Shown here in pieces: positions 11,260 to 22,376 of a DNA stretch of 64,000 bases (the stretch's first letter is position 1; every line of letters starts with the position of its first letter). The position numbers and the translations under genes were made by a program. The stretch comes from Dugong dugon (Eukaryota > Chordata > Mammalia > Sirenia > Dugongidae). The stretch is taken from contig CM057482.1 of assembly GCA_030035585.1 (NCBI GenBank), forward strand, positions 42,575,501-42,639,500. Direction: 5' to 3'. Under the pieces are notes generated by a model. That model saw only the letters and a program-made list of their open reading frames with translations, ran no database searches and was not told the DNA's origin.

Positions 11260-11450
11260 AAACATCCAAAATGTTTAACATTTATTAAACACCTACTATT
11301 GAGGATTTATTGATTACTTACTATACCTTTGAGCATTTATAGAACATTCACTTTGTACCAGGCACAGTGCTAGGCTCTTGGGTCATGGGGGTGAGTAGGA
11401 AACAGTACTTGCTATGTAGAAGCTTAGATTCCAGAGCTAGGAACTTACAT
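11260..11450. mobile_element. L2-like LINE fragment
   Basis: 'taacatttattaaacaccta', 'ctttgtaccaggcacagtgc' and 'taggctcttgggtcatgggg' are typical of the L2 segment also seen at 3225-3400. Confidence 0.65.
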
Positions 11451-11739
11451 TATCACTTATAGGAGGTAAAAAAGAAAATGGGGATTTAGCTTGAAGGAAA
11501 GAAGGCATAAGCAGAGAGGCCCAATTACTATCTCCAGATGGTTTCAGAGTTTTCAAACAAAAGACAGATTATATGTGTTCTACAGGACCTCAGCAGGCAA
11601 AATTTTAATCAAAGGGCAGAATTTTAGTTCATTTTAGGGAAGCCCAAAAAGACCTGTCTTAAAATAGAAATGAGTGCTTTGGGTGGTAGTAAGCTCCCTG
11701 TTGTTAATAGTATATAAGCTGATTAATTGACCAATTAGA

Positions 11740-11945
11740 GAGATAATAGAACATTATGGCTAAGAGCCCAGGATTCAGCATTCAAACCCCAACTCCTCCA
11801 GTTTCTCAGTTTTTTTTTTTAATTTGCAAAATGAGCTAATAATGTCCAAGTCACAGAGTTGATGGGAAGATAAAATGGAATAATGCTTGAGGAAAGCTTA
11901 ACCTGGTGGCTGCTCAACTAATGCTCTACAAGTGGCAATGGTGCG
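11740..11945 (+). mobile_element. MIR SINE, sense
   Basis: It runs 'acattatggctaagagccca', 'attcaaaccccaactcctcc' and 'gtttctcag', with a later 'aatttgcaaaatgagctaat' and 'tggctgctcaactaatgct'. This matches the MIR tRNA-like head, core and LINE-like tail in order, with an expanded T-run at 11811-11822. Confidence 0.7.
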
Positions 11946-11984
11946 GAAGATGGTGGAGCTGAAGTTGGTGATGATGTGGTGGAT

Positions 11985-12075
11985 ATCTAAGGATCCAGAG
12001 AGGCAGAGGATTGGACAACATAACCTCTACAACCCTTTCAGTCTTGAACATTTATGATTTTATGATTCTGGGCCT
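11985..12075 (+). mobile_element. L3/CR1 3' terminus
   Basis: 'acctctacaaccctttcagt' leads into 'tttatgattttatgattctg', the degenerate octamer-type repeat that ends CR1-clade LINEs. It has the same orientation as the RT remnant at 9640-10330, so both may be parts of one L3 copy split by later L2 and MIR arrivals. Confidence 0.6.
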
Positions 12076-13690
12076 CGGTTTGCTACTTTGTAATAAGGAA
12101 ATGACTCTTGTCAAGGAATGAAAGCCAGGGTAACTCCATGGTTGCTTGGGTCTAGCAGACATAGATCACACACAGAACACATATCTTACAACCAACTATC
12201 CCCCATGACTTGAGTATCCCTCTACAGTTGGCTTTCTTCTCAGATGGAGCCTGTGTTGGGGGCGGACCTTGGCCTCAGAGCTGAACTTACACTGATGTTT
12301 TTTCTTCCTTATAAGCTCTTTTAAGTCTTTCTGAAAGACTTAAAAGTCCAACTAGCTTAATCACAGCCCCTACTGGTTTGGCCAGAGAGAAATTCTCTTT
12401 TGGTTTCAACTTTACAACAGCTGCCCAGAGATAAGTATAACACTAATTAGGATCTGAGCTCTGTCATAAAGAGGTTCCAGGGCAGATGCTTCAGAAGGGG
12501 GAGGAGGCTCAATTTCGATTTTGGCTTTTTAGGAATAGACTAAAGCAAAAGCCACTGGGGTCCTTAACTTGATGTTTAAGCTCAACATAAAGAAAAAAAC
12601 AAAACAAAACAACAAGAACAACAAAAACAGTTATCCTCAGTTGATTCCAACTCATGACAACCTCATGCACGGGAAATTTTAAGGTGCCCAAACTAGCAAT
12701 ACCATTGGAAATGGAAGGTTGATTAAAGCTTCTTCTCAACAAGTAGCATGATTTTGTATATTTACTCTGTCAAACCAGCCAGCGTTTGATATTTCGTTGT
12801 TCAACTCTAAATACCAACACTCTGAGGGCTCCCCACCCCTGATTGTCTTCTTCCTCCTTCAGTGAAAACACTAAGACACCGGAATGGACCCATTTCCAGA
12901 ATCTGCTGCAGGAGTCAGCTGAATCAAAAGATTTAAGATGGAAAAATCCTCTTTTCCCCGTACGTTGAGGTTTTCTTTCACCTAGGGAGTCAAACTTCCT
13001 TCAAAGCTGGAACAAGACTATACATTCTGAATTCTTTTACTGATGAATACTGAGCATTTGCAACCAATCTGCTTTCCAAGTAGGAAATGTCAGGGAAAGG
13101 GCATGAGTGCCAGTCGCACTTAGAATTAATACAATAGGTTTCTTAGTGCCAAAAGCCTATTATTCAGCAGACAATAAACATATACCATGCCATATAGAAT
13201 TTTTTTTGTCTGTATGAGTCACAGTTACAGAATATTTGCAGGGGCAGAGTTGAATAATTCTCTTTTCACTGTGCTTTATAATTCTCCAAAGGTGGTTATT
13301 AATAGGTGTCAGAACAAGGGTAACTTTTTAAGCTCACGATCCCTGCGGAGGCCCTTGATTGTTTAGGGTCTGCTAATGTAACAACACTGGGAAAATGTTT
13401 TAAATGCGCTAACGCTTCTAAATGCTATTTTTCCATCAAAATATTTTACCTTATTTGGTCCACAGAGCTAATGTGTTTATGTGGCACCTACATTAATACT
13501 GCAGCCACTTTGCACCTTGACACCTTCGTTGTAGTCAAAGCACCCTCCAATGCCATAGAGTACATGCCTACTAAAGGGAGGGAGGCAATTAGGTAAAAGT
13601 AATACCTGGATTTGTTGGGTTTTGTTGGTAGAATAACCACAAAAATGGTTCCTAAACTGTGTGAGGCAATAAGTAAGGAAATAAAATTCT
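12076..13690. other. Unassigned intergenic sequence
   Basis: It holds a perfect inverted repeat (12318-12346, listed separately). Near 12595-12680 is an A/C-rich run followed by 'gttgattccaactcatgaca', which may be the degraded 3' end of an antisense AfroSINE. Otherwise I recognise nothing. The open frame at 12509-12742 (minus) overlaps that A-rich run and is not convincing. Confidence 0.4.
12318..12346. repeat. Perfect 13-bp inverted repeat with 3-nt loop
   Basis: The arms cttttaagtcttt (12318-12330) and aaagacttaaaag (12334-12346) are exact reverse complements separated by ctg. It could extrude as a hairpin. There is no T-run or gene to make it a terminator. It could be the core of a palindromic DNA-transposon fossil. 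Confidence 0.85.
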
Positions 13691-13703
13691 GGAATCCATA
13701 TTC

Positions 13704-13774
13704 ACGTATCTGTATCTACAGCTACATCTACGTTACATCTATATCTATATCTAATAGTAGATAGATAGATAGCT
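13704..13774. repeat. Degenerate (ATCTAT)/(GATA) microsatellite
   Basis: Runs of 'atctatatctatatcta' and 'gatagatagatag' sit immediately beside the antisense RTE 3' end. They may have grown from its tail. Length is likely polymorphic. Confidence 0.8.
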
Positions 13775-13903
13775 GCTAGTGAGTCAACATGGACTCCTGG
13801 CAACCTTATTATATACAGCAAATGAACGGTGCCTGGTCCTGCATCATCTTCATGATCACCAGCATGTTTGGGCCCATTTTTGTGGCTATTGTACCAATCC
13901 ATA
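13768..13903 (-). mobile_element. RTE LINE 3' end, antisense (part 1, interrupted)
   Basis: 'gtgcctggtcctgcatcatc', 'catgatcaccagcatgtttg', 'ggcccatttttgtggctatt' and 'gtaccaatcc' match, at 59300-59370, the equivalent portion of the other antisense RTE copy. Homology stops at 13903 and resumes at 14546 after an LTR. Confidence 0.8.
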
Positions 13904-14545
13904 TGTGATGGTTAAGATGGTATGTCAACTTGACTAGACCATTATTCTCCGTGTTTTAGTAGTTGTATAGTGTTGTGATCACCCCCGTGATGGAATTTGC
14001 TGAGTGGTACTGGCGGAGGCAGGGCCTGCGTCAGCTCACCGCCCTCTCAGTTTCATCTCTCTGCCTTCCACCAGTTACCTTCTGCCTGCTCACCTTGCCA
14101 AGGTTTTTGGCTTGTTCCAGACTCAGCAGCTGACTCTTGTTGTCTCACCTCCGGTTCGTGGGACTTGAGCTAGCAGCTTACCTGCTGATCTTGGAATTCG
14201 TAGAACTTCTCAGCCTCCAAGCAAGAGTCCAGTTCCCCAACCTACCGACCTTGGGTTTGCCAGCCCCTGAAGCTACATGAAGCAGGAGAAATCTTGTGGT
14301 CTTGTCTGCTGATCTTGGAACTCACTGACCTTCACAGCCTGTGAGCGGGAGCTCCTCTCCGACCTGCTGACCTTGGGTTCACCAGCTTTTGTGGCTACAT
14401 GAACTGGGAGAAGCCTCTACCCTGATCTGTGGACTTAGGACATTTTAGCCTCTACAACTGCATGAGCTATTTCCTTGATATAAATCTCTCTATATATTTA
14501 TATGCTTTACTGGTTTTGCTTCTCTAGAGAACCCAGCCTAAGACA
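13904..14545 (+). mobile_element. ERVL (MLT2-like) solo LTR inserted in RTE
   Basis: It starts with 'tgtgatggttaagatggtat' and 'gtcaacttgactagacc', and ends with 'ggttttgcttctctagagaa' then 'cccagcctaagaca'. These are the ends of MLT2-type ERVL LTRs. Internally, 'catgagctatttccttgata' and 'taaatctctctatatattta' form the usual polyadenylation-proximal region. Two related internal blocks of about 120 bp ('ctgctgatcttggaa...cctgaagctacatga' and a second version) suggest an internal duplication. The host element gives a 5-bp target duplication: ccata (13899-13903) and ccgta (14546-14550). No retroviral genes are present. Confidence 0.85.
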
Positions 14546-14650
14546 CCGTATCACTGAGGGCCTCCCTTTCCCTTGCTAGCCCTCAACTTCACCAAATATG
14601 ATGTCCTCTTCCAGCAACTGATTCCTCCAAAGCAAGTGAATCAGATAATG
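14546..14650 (-). mobile_element. RTE LINE 3' end, antisense (part 2)
   Basis: After the LTR the RTE text resumes with 'tcactgagggcctccctttc' and continues with 'aaatatgatgtcctcttcca', 'gcaactgattcctccaaagc'. This corresponds to 59365-59445 of the other antisense copy. The element ends near 14650, where AfroSINE-like sequence follows without a gap, so it is 5'-truncated. Confidence 0.75.
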
Positions 14651-14850
14651 TTGTGTTGTGATCCATAAGGTTTTCATTGGCTAATTTTTGGAAGTAGATG
14701 GCCAAATCTACCTTCCAAGTCTGTCTTAGTTTGGAAGCTCTGCTAAAATCTGTCCACCACGGGTGACTCTGCTGGTAGTTGAAATGCTGGTGGCATAGCT
14801 TCCATCATCATAACAGCATGCGAGGTACCACAGTACAACAAACTGACTGA
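14651..14850 (-). mobile_element. AfroSINE, antisense, long-form variant
   Basis: 'ccataaggttttcattggct', 'aatttttggaagtagatggc', 'gtctgtcttagtttggaagc', 'tgctggtagttgaaatgctg' and 'gtggcatagcttcc' follow an extended AfroSINE class with extra internal sequence. Its tRNA-like portion has decayed beyond recognition ('gaggtaccacagtac'). Confidence 0.65.
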
Positions 14851-16324
14851 TGAGTGACGAGTATCTAATAGTAACTTATGTTAGTCGTTTAATATCTGTA
14901 GATATGAGAAATCTCTGGAACCCATGTTTAGTATCTGAATCTCATATGAATTCCCAGGCACTGGACTTTGTGTCCAAAATCTCTACCTTGTAATTTCAGT
15001 AACCTAACTGAGCCAGGAAAATAACAATGGAAAACATATATCTGGAAGTGAATCATGATTAGGTAGCAGATGTAAAGGTACATATAAGCTGTACTCTTTT
15101 CCGTTTACTTTGTGTTAGGGTTATGTGAGAATCTATGTTGGTATGTGGGTGCTGGAACACCTTGAGTTTGTTTGCTATGAACAACATTATCTAAAAGAAG
15201 GGAAATGCAGAAGTAGAGAAACATTTGGAGATGGCAAGGAAAGAAAGTGATGCAGGCAAACTCATCAGCCTTTCATTCTCCATGGTTTAGTATTCACTCA
15301 AATATAAAGAAAATTAGATAAATACCCTGGAATAAAAATTCTAAGTGTGAGAAAATGATTTAATTAGGACAGATAAATTAGGTATGAGAGTGTGGAGGTC
15401 ATGGATAGAAATGAAGCTTGGGGGTTGATGTGGCAGATTTTGATCAGAAGTTGGCACATTGGCATTATGACTGCACTGTTGGGTACTGGTGGTGTGATTA
15501 GGGACAGAGTCCTGGTCATGCCTGGGGGCAAAATGTCAGGAGTTCAGAAGAGATGTGTTTCATAGAGGAGATGATGTTTGAGATAAGCCTAGAACCATTG
15601 ATTTCATTTGAATACGGTGAGTAGGACCTCTAGGTAGAGAAAAACTCAGAGTTGGAAAAGTGCTGGGCATAGGTGAAGAATGCAGTTATTTACTTTAAAT
15701 CGTAACATTATGAACAAAATTAGTAGATTTTCTTATTGGGTATCTAATGTAAGTACAAAGGGTCAAGTGAAATGTTTTCTCTCCCATATACTCAGCCAAG
15801 AACTTAAAATAAAAGGAAATAAAGTTGTTTTCAAAGTTAAAAATTCATGAACAATGGGAATGATGAAGCATCTGTGATAGTAAACCAAGACATTTTCTAT
15901 AAAGTTGAACAGGAGAGTTTGAGAATATTGAATGTGATTGCAATTTGGTGAGTAAAGATCTGTTTACTTATATTGTGTTAGAGAATTTGTGAACAGAAGG
16001 GGCTTGATATGCTTAGAGGAAAGTTCCCAATGTTTGGAAAAGGGGTCTGATGACAGCTATTTTCTCAGTCAACAACTATCATCACATGAGATATCAGTGA
16101 GTTTTTTGTGGGTGTGTGTGTTAAAAATGAGTCTTCATATCCGAAAAAAATTGAAGATCACTAGCACCAGGCCCAGAAGAAAGACATTGAAAAAGCCAGA
16201 AGTTGGTAAGGTTTATTCAGTATTATCCAGAATGATATGAACCTTCCGGTCCCAGAAAAGATACCTTCTTTGTTGGATAAGTCATTAGGCTTCACCATGA
16301 CTAACACAATAACTACTATTAACA
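14851..16324. other. Unassigned intergenic sequence
   Basis: AT-rich unique sequence. Neither open frames (for example 15989-16240) nor any repeat that I can name stand out. Confidence 0.4.
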
Positions 16325-16480
16325 AAGACTCTGTTATGTGTCTAGGACTTTGTACATATCGTTTCATGTAACCCTCATGATGACCTTGTGAATTAAACTC
16401 ATTTTTAGAAATGAAGAAACCAAGGAACTTGACCAAGGCCACACACTTAGTGCTGGGGCCGGATTTGATTATAGTCTTGC
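16325..16480 (-). mobile_element. MIR SINE, antisense
   Basis: 'tcatgtaaccctcatgatga', 'atttttagaaatgaagaaac', 'caaggaacttgaccaaggcc' and 'acacacttagtgctggggcc' are the antisense MIR core in order. Confidence 0.8.
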
Positions 16481-16899
16481 TGTGTTTCCATTCTCTTATA
16501 TAGAGTGTGAACAAAGAAATATTGCCAGAGGAAGTCGCTTTTGGAAGCATGAGGGGTCTAGATACACAGTGGCATTAAGCACTTAGATTGATGCTTCCTG
16601 AAGCAGGTTTAAAAAAAAAAAATTACATAAATAAGGAACCTATATGACCCAGCCCAAGAAGGATCAGAAAGAAGGTGGATGTGATTCCCTTAACAGGGAG
16701 AAGAGAAGAATCAAAGTTAATAAGTTGTTAAACCAACTGTATCAAAAGCTTCTACTTTTGTTGGTTGCTTTATGACCTTGAATACTTGGACTTACTAGGT
16801 TGTGATTGTGTGCCATCTTAGTTTGAATTACATTAAGAAATATTAAAAGCTGAACACATATCTAATCTAGGTAAGAGGCTGTAGAAACTAGGAGTCAAG

Positions 16900-17055
16900 A
16901 ACACCAGTTTTGAAGAAAGTCAGACATGGGTTCAGATCCCAGGCCCACTACTTACTAGCTCCATGGGCCTCAGCTTCTTACCTGGAAATGAGAAAAACAA
17001 TCCTCAGCTTACTGGATGGCTGTAAGGATTAAATGAGAAAAGGCCTGGCCCATTG
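16900..17055 (+). mobile_element. MIR SINE, sense
   Basis: 'gggttcagatcccaggccca', 'ctacttactagctccatggg', 'cctcagcttcttacctggaa' and 'taaggattaaatgagaaaag' cover the tRNA-like B-box, core and 3' part of MIR. Confidence 0.85.
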
Positions 17056-17679
17056 TGAGTGTCAATAATTGTAGCTGTTGTATCTTCTATACATTTCTTA
17101 TCCCCTCTTTCCTTCTATCTCTTTATCACCTTCCACCCTATAATCTTTTCCTCAATCCCCAGTCATTTTTTCTCTCCATTACGTGGGTTGCTGAGACAGT
17201 GCCCTGGTGATAACTTTCAGCCATGTTTACAGGATGATCTAGGAGATACTGTCTGATCCTGTGTGGTCTGTGGTCCAGGGAACCTGGAGGTAACCTTGAA
17301 TTGTAGAGTCTCCCTGGTGGTTGGACCTTCTCAAGATGGCTATGGATCTCTTTTACTGGTGCTCTACTCATCTGCTTATTATATTCTTGTTGTATTGTGA
17401 GCTAATTTTAGGAAGGAAAGAGACGAAGGCAAACTTAAAAAAAATTACTTATGCTCTTAGCTTCTGGCATTCTTTTTGTTTAAAGTTTGACTTTTTTTTT
17501 AAATTTAAGCCTTTTCTTTTTTTTTCAACATGATAGCCTGTGGGAAATTAGGAGGTGAAACTAGCATTTTATTATAAAGGTGAAACGCTTTCCTAGTCAT
17601 TTCTTCAGATGAAGTTAAAACAAAGAAACCAAATCAATAATTAAATATGAAGAGTAGTACAAAGGTGAGACAGACAGTC

Positions 17680-17830
17680 TTTCCTTCTCATCTAGTGAGT
17701 GCCCTAAGTGACAGGCATTGTTATCATCTTCATTTTATAGATAAAGAAAAGGAAGCACAGAATGGCTAAACACACTGTCCAGAAACTTAGACATTATGTA
17801 GAGCTGGCAGTATTTAACACCAAGTGATCT
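17680..17830 (-). mobile_element. MIR SINE, antisense
   Basis: 'atcttcattttatagataaa', 'gaaaaggaagcacagaatgg', 'ctaaacacactgtccagaaa' and 'tagagctggcagt' form the antisense MIR core. Confidence 0.75.
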
Positions 17831-17884
17831 TGTTCAGAGCATGGATTCTTCTCCAGGGCTTCAAACAAGTTTGTTCCAGTTCAA

Positions 17885-17944
17885 ACCTCTGCTGAGAATT
17901 TGCATTTCCACCTCAGATACACTGAATCAGAATCTACATTTTAA
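17885..17944 (-). mobile_element. MER5A (hAT-Charlie) left part, split by the L1 nest
   Basis: 'cctcagatacactgaatcag' and 'aatctacattttaa' fit the antisense MER5A interior. The same element resumes at 31991 after 14 kb. The final ten bases, tacattttaa (17935-17944), are repeated exactly at 31991-32000, which marks the target duplication of the outer L1. Confidence 0.65.
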
Positions 17945-18553
17945 GGGAGGGGCCAAGATGGCAGCTTAGTCAGACACACCATGCCATCCCTCTGAAGCAA
18001 AGACCCGGGAAACCATCTGAAAAAGATACAGATGACAATCTTGGAACCCTGAGCATCAAATGAAAGAATAAAAAATTAGACTGAACACCAACTGGAAGAA
18101 GAAACTGAACAAAAACAGTGAATGAGGAGAGATATGGAGCAGAAGGATGCTGTCAGTTGGCCCATCAAACCATGACCATCTTGAGACAAAGCCAGCAGTT
18201 ATACTAGGTAAGGGCCACAGGAAGGAAACTTCATGGAATTCCCAATATGAGACAAAAAACAACTATGGAGACATACCTGGAGTGAAACAAGATGGACTGA
18301 TGACAGGTGGCAGCCAGCACCTGCCCAGCCCACCCTCAGCCATCTCACATGTCCAGGAAACAGCGATGAGGACTTACCCTGCCTGCTGCTGCCCAGCTCA
18401 CTTGGAGACAGGAGACAAACTCTCCCATGCCACCAGAGGAGCAATCAGCATAGCACGCCTGAGCGACCCACCCTGACATACCAAAACAGAACAAAACAAA
18501 ACATCAGGAAACAAACAAACATACAATCAATAATAAAATAAAATAAAATCTTA

Positions 18554-19745
18554 ATGTCTTGGACACAGCAGACAATATCAAACCATATAAAGAAACAGGA
18601 CATCGTGGCTCAGGCAAGAAACCAAAATAAAGGGGCAGAAAACCTTCCTGAGGAAGAAATGGTAACGGAACTACCACCTGATAAGGAATTCAAAAGACTT
18701 AAATATGAACCAAAAAAACAAACCCGTTGCTGCTGAGTCGATTCCAACTCATAGTAACCCTATATGGCAGAGTAGAACTGCCCCACAGGGTTTCCTAGGA
18801 GCAGCTGCTGGACTGAACTGCTGACCTTTTGGTTAGCAGCCAAACTCTTAACCACTGCACCACCAGGGCTCCACTTATATGTAGGATCCTCAGAAAATCA
18901 AGGAAAACACAGACAAAACCGTATAAGAATTCAGGAAAACAATACAAGAACAAAATGACAAAATAAATAGACAATTAGAAACCATACAAAAACAGCAACT
19001 AGAAATCCAGACGATTAACTAAATATCAGAAATAGACACGTCAATGGAAGGATACAGAAGAAAAAAATTGAATCAATGGAAGAAAGAATCAGTGAAATAA
19101 GGGACAAATCCCTTATATTAATTTGTTTGAGGAACAATCAGAAGAAAGAATAAAGAAAAATGAAGAAATCCTAAAAGTTATGGGGGATATTATCAAGAGA
19201 AATAATTTATGCATGATTGGAAACCCAGAACAGGAGAAGACAAAAAAAAAAAAAAAAAAAAAAAAAAAAGCACAGAGGAAATTTTTGAAGATTTTCTGGC
19301 AGAAAACTTCCCTAATATCATCAAAGATGAGAAGGTTTCCATCCAAGAAGGTAAACAAACCCCATACAGGATAGACCTCTAAAGAAAATCACCAAGACGT
19401 ATCATAATCAAACTTTCAAAATTAAAGAAAGAATCCTGAGAGTAGCTTGTGAGAAATGAAATATCACCTACAAAGGGACATCAATAAGACTAAGTTCTGA
19501 TTTCTTGACAGAAACTATGCAGGCAAGAAGGCAATGGAATGACATATATCAAATCCTAAAAGAAAATAATTGCCAATGAAGAATGATATATCCAGCAAAA
19601 CTGTCTCTCAAATACGATAGCAAAACTAAGACATTCCCAGATAAACAAAAATTAAGGAAATTTGTAAAAACCAGACCAAACTTACAAGAAATATTTAAAG
19701 AAGTCCTCCAGACAGAGAATCAACAGCATCAGACAACACCTTCAG
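18554..19745 (+). pseudogene. L1-A ORF1 (RNA-binding protein), broken
   Basis: L1 ORF1 encodes a trimeric coiled-coil RNA-binding chaperone. Here the frame opens with 'MSWTQQTISNHIKKQ' and is cut at about codon 51 by an AfroSINE (18709-18872). Downstream, recognisable pieces such as 'SEERIKKNEEILKVMGDI', 'IKRNNLCMIGNPEQ' and 'MQARRQWNDIYQILKENN' (in separate frames) show the coiled-coil end, the RRM-like domain and the C-terminal domain. The poly-A tract near 19241-19269, the later 'tga' and 'taa' codons and the SINE destroy the frame. It is non-functional. Confidence 0.8.
18709..18872 (-). mobile_element. AfroSINE inside L1-A ORF1
   Basis: This antisense copy runs from the tail ('aaaaaaacaaacccgttgct') to the tRNA-like head ('ccactgcaccaccagggctc'). 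The flanks acttaaatatga (ending 18708) and acttatatgtag (from 18873) form an imperfect target duplication. It therefore inserted after L1-A. Confidence 0.92.
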
Positions 19746-21390
19746 ATTAAGACACATGACATCGTCACACAGATACCAATCCAGATAAAGAATTCTCAAA
19801 AGTAAAATAAAGACAAAACTGAAAACGGGGAGTCAGAGACGCCCATCTGTAAGCAACAACAACTTCAAAACAAAAAGGAGGATTAAATGGCGTAGCTATA
19901 GAACTTCCACATGGAGAGGAAGTCAAAGCAATATCAAGAAATAACAGACTGTTTTAAACTTAAGAAGATAAAGATAATTTTCAGAGTAACCACAAAGAAG
20001 AGTAATAAATCTGGGAGCCAGGGCCAAGACAATGGAGTAGTCAGATGCTTCCGGTGTTCCCTCTTACAACAAAGACCTGAAAAAACAAGTGAATCAATTA
20101 TATGTGACAATTTAGCAACCATGAACATCAAAGGCAAAGTTGAGGAACCAGACTGAGTGGCAGGGGGAGAGAGAGACAGTTCAGAAGCAGCAGGATGTTG
20201 CCAGACCAGACCCAGGAGAGCCTGAGCGCTTCAGCCTGGATCAGCTTGGGGGTGAGCAATGAGGCAGGAAAGCAGCAGCACTTGGGAGGCTTTTCAAGCA
20301 GCAGGAGAGACCCAGTGGCAAGAGTATACTTGGCCATCCAGAACCAATGAGAAGCAGACCTCAATCAGTGAAAGATAAGTGCTTGTGTCCGGCCTACCAA
20401 GTGGATCAAAAACACCCCCTTAGGGAAGAACCTTTCTCCCATTTACTTCCCTGTTCCATGCTCTGCACTGGGTCCCTGACTGGCTTCTACAATTGCCAAG
20501 ACCCCTGGGTCAGAATTAGGACCCGTCACATGCCCTGAACCATTCTCCCAGCCTTAGAGAGTGAACATATTAACAAACAGGGGAAAAAATAATCTGCTGG
20601 CTCCCCTAAGCCAGGAACTCTAGGTAGGCACATCTCCTTTGCCTAGGCACAGGCATAAAGGATCCGTGGACTTTGAGTGTCTCTCCTGCTGTGTAGACTT
20701 GTGTGGACCCATTTCAACAGCGTAGGCCCTCGTTACCACAGTACAGCAGTGTATATACCTGAAGTCTAACTTCAACTGTTTCAGCTGTGAAGTGGTAGGT
20801 TCATGACATTTGACACTGCTCTGCCCATTAAGCAAGGTCTTCACCTACCCACATCAGGGGCCTGAGGATGGGTGGCTCCACCCATACCACCCACACCACA
20901 CGTGATAGGGGCCCAAGAATAAGAGGTTTCCCCCAGTCCTTACAGCCAACGGCACTAGGTGCTCATAGTCTGGCTGTAAAACCCACCTATCTATGTGCTC
21001 TAGGGAACAGGGACACGTTTTCCTTCTGGACACTTGGGGATGGCCATTGGCCCCCTGCCTTGCTCAGCCTGTGTCCCCTTGCTGCAGCTGCATACCTGTG
21101 CCTATATCAAACATCCATGCATGTCTAGAACTGTAAGTGAGAGCCAGAACCACAAACTTGGTGGCTGACTACCTGGATAACTGAGCTGAATCTATACAGG
21201 AGGAGTGGGTAGACTCCTAGGCTCACATACTTAGTGGTAGGTCCGGCCACCAGTGGGCAGGACAGTGAAGCTTCAACAGTGATGGTAACTGGGCTAGCAC
21301 ACACGAGCAGCCTATTTGGGCATATCAAAACAAAACAAAACAAGAAGCTAGGACACAGTAAGCAAACATCAAATAAATTAATATAATAAC

Positions 21391-22376
21391 TTGTTGATGG
21401 CTTGGAGACAACCATCAATAGCAAATCACATAAAGAGGCAGTCCCTGATGGCTTCAGCAAGCTCCCAAAATAAAGAATCTAGAAATTTTCCAGAGGAAGA
21501 AAATTTCTTGGAATTACTGGAGGCAGAATACAAAAGCTTAATATATAGAACTCTTCAAGAGATTAGGAAGGAAATTAAACAAAATGCAGAACATTCAATA
21601 GAGGAAGTTAAAAAGAGTAGAGAAGAGCATAATGACCAATTTAACAGGCTGCAAGAATCCGTAGAGAGACAGTAATCAGAAATCCAGAAGGTTAACAATA
21701 AAATTCCAGAATTAGACAACTCAATAAAAAGTCATAGGAGCATAATTGAGGCAATGGAAGTCAGAATTAGTGACACTGAAGATAAAGCACTTGACATCAT
21801 CTTATTTGAGGAAAAATCAGATAAAAATATTTAAAACAATGAAGGAACCCTAAGAATTATGTGGGATTCTATCAAAGGGAATAACCAAGGAGTGACTGGA
21901 GTACCAGAAAGAGGGAAATAACAGAAAATACAGAGAGAATTGTTGAAGATTTGTTGGTAGAAGACTTCCCTGATACCATGAAAAATGACAAGGTATCTAT
22001 CCAAGATGCTCATCTAACCCCACATAAGGTAGACACCAAAAGAAAGTCACCACGGCATATTATAATCAAACTTGACAAAATCAAAGATAAAGAGAGAATT
22101 TTAAGAGCAGCTAGGGATAAACAAAAAGTCACATACAAAAGGAAGTCAATAAGAATAAGCTTGGACTACTCATCAGAAACTGTGCAGGCAAGAAGGCAAT
22201 GGGATGACATATATAAAGCCTTGAAGGAAAAAAACTGCCAGGCAAGAATTATATATCCAGCAAAACTGTCTCTCAAATATGATGGCAAAATTAGGGAATT
22301 TCCAGATAAACAGAAGTTTAGGGAATTGGCAAAAACCAAACCAAAATTACAACAAATACTAACAGGAGTCCTCTGA
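21391..22376 (+). pseudogene. L1-B ORF1, frameshifted
   Basis: The N-terminal half is open over 21391-21675, with 'QPSIANHIKRQSLMASASSQ' followed by a charged coiled-coil region rich in E, K and Q. A stop comes at 21673. The RRM and C-terminal domains are open in another frame over 21951-22376: 'KRKSPRHIIIKLDKIKDKER', 'VQARRQWDDIYKALKEKNC', 'ARIIYPAKLSLKYDG' and the final 'LTGVL' stop. Order and length match mammalian L1 ORF1p (about 330 residues). At least one frameshift and several stops lie between. It cannot yield the full protein. Confidence 0.82.

Larger units (their letters stand above)
17945..20011 (+). mobile_element. L1-A, segment 1: 5' UTR, ORF1 and spacer
   Basis: The outer L1 starts at 17945 with 'gggaggggccaagatggcag'. 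It includes caagatggc (17954-17962), the YY1-type motif near the start of many L1 promoters. A roughly 600-bp 5' UTR follows, then ORF1 from about 18554, then the inter-ORF spacer. The segment ends at 20011, where L1-B begins, and L1-A resumes at 23498. An A-run of about 29 bp lies at 19241-19269 inside ORF1. The presence of a 5' UTR means this copy was full length at its 5' end when it inserted. Confidence 0.85.
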
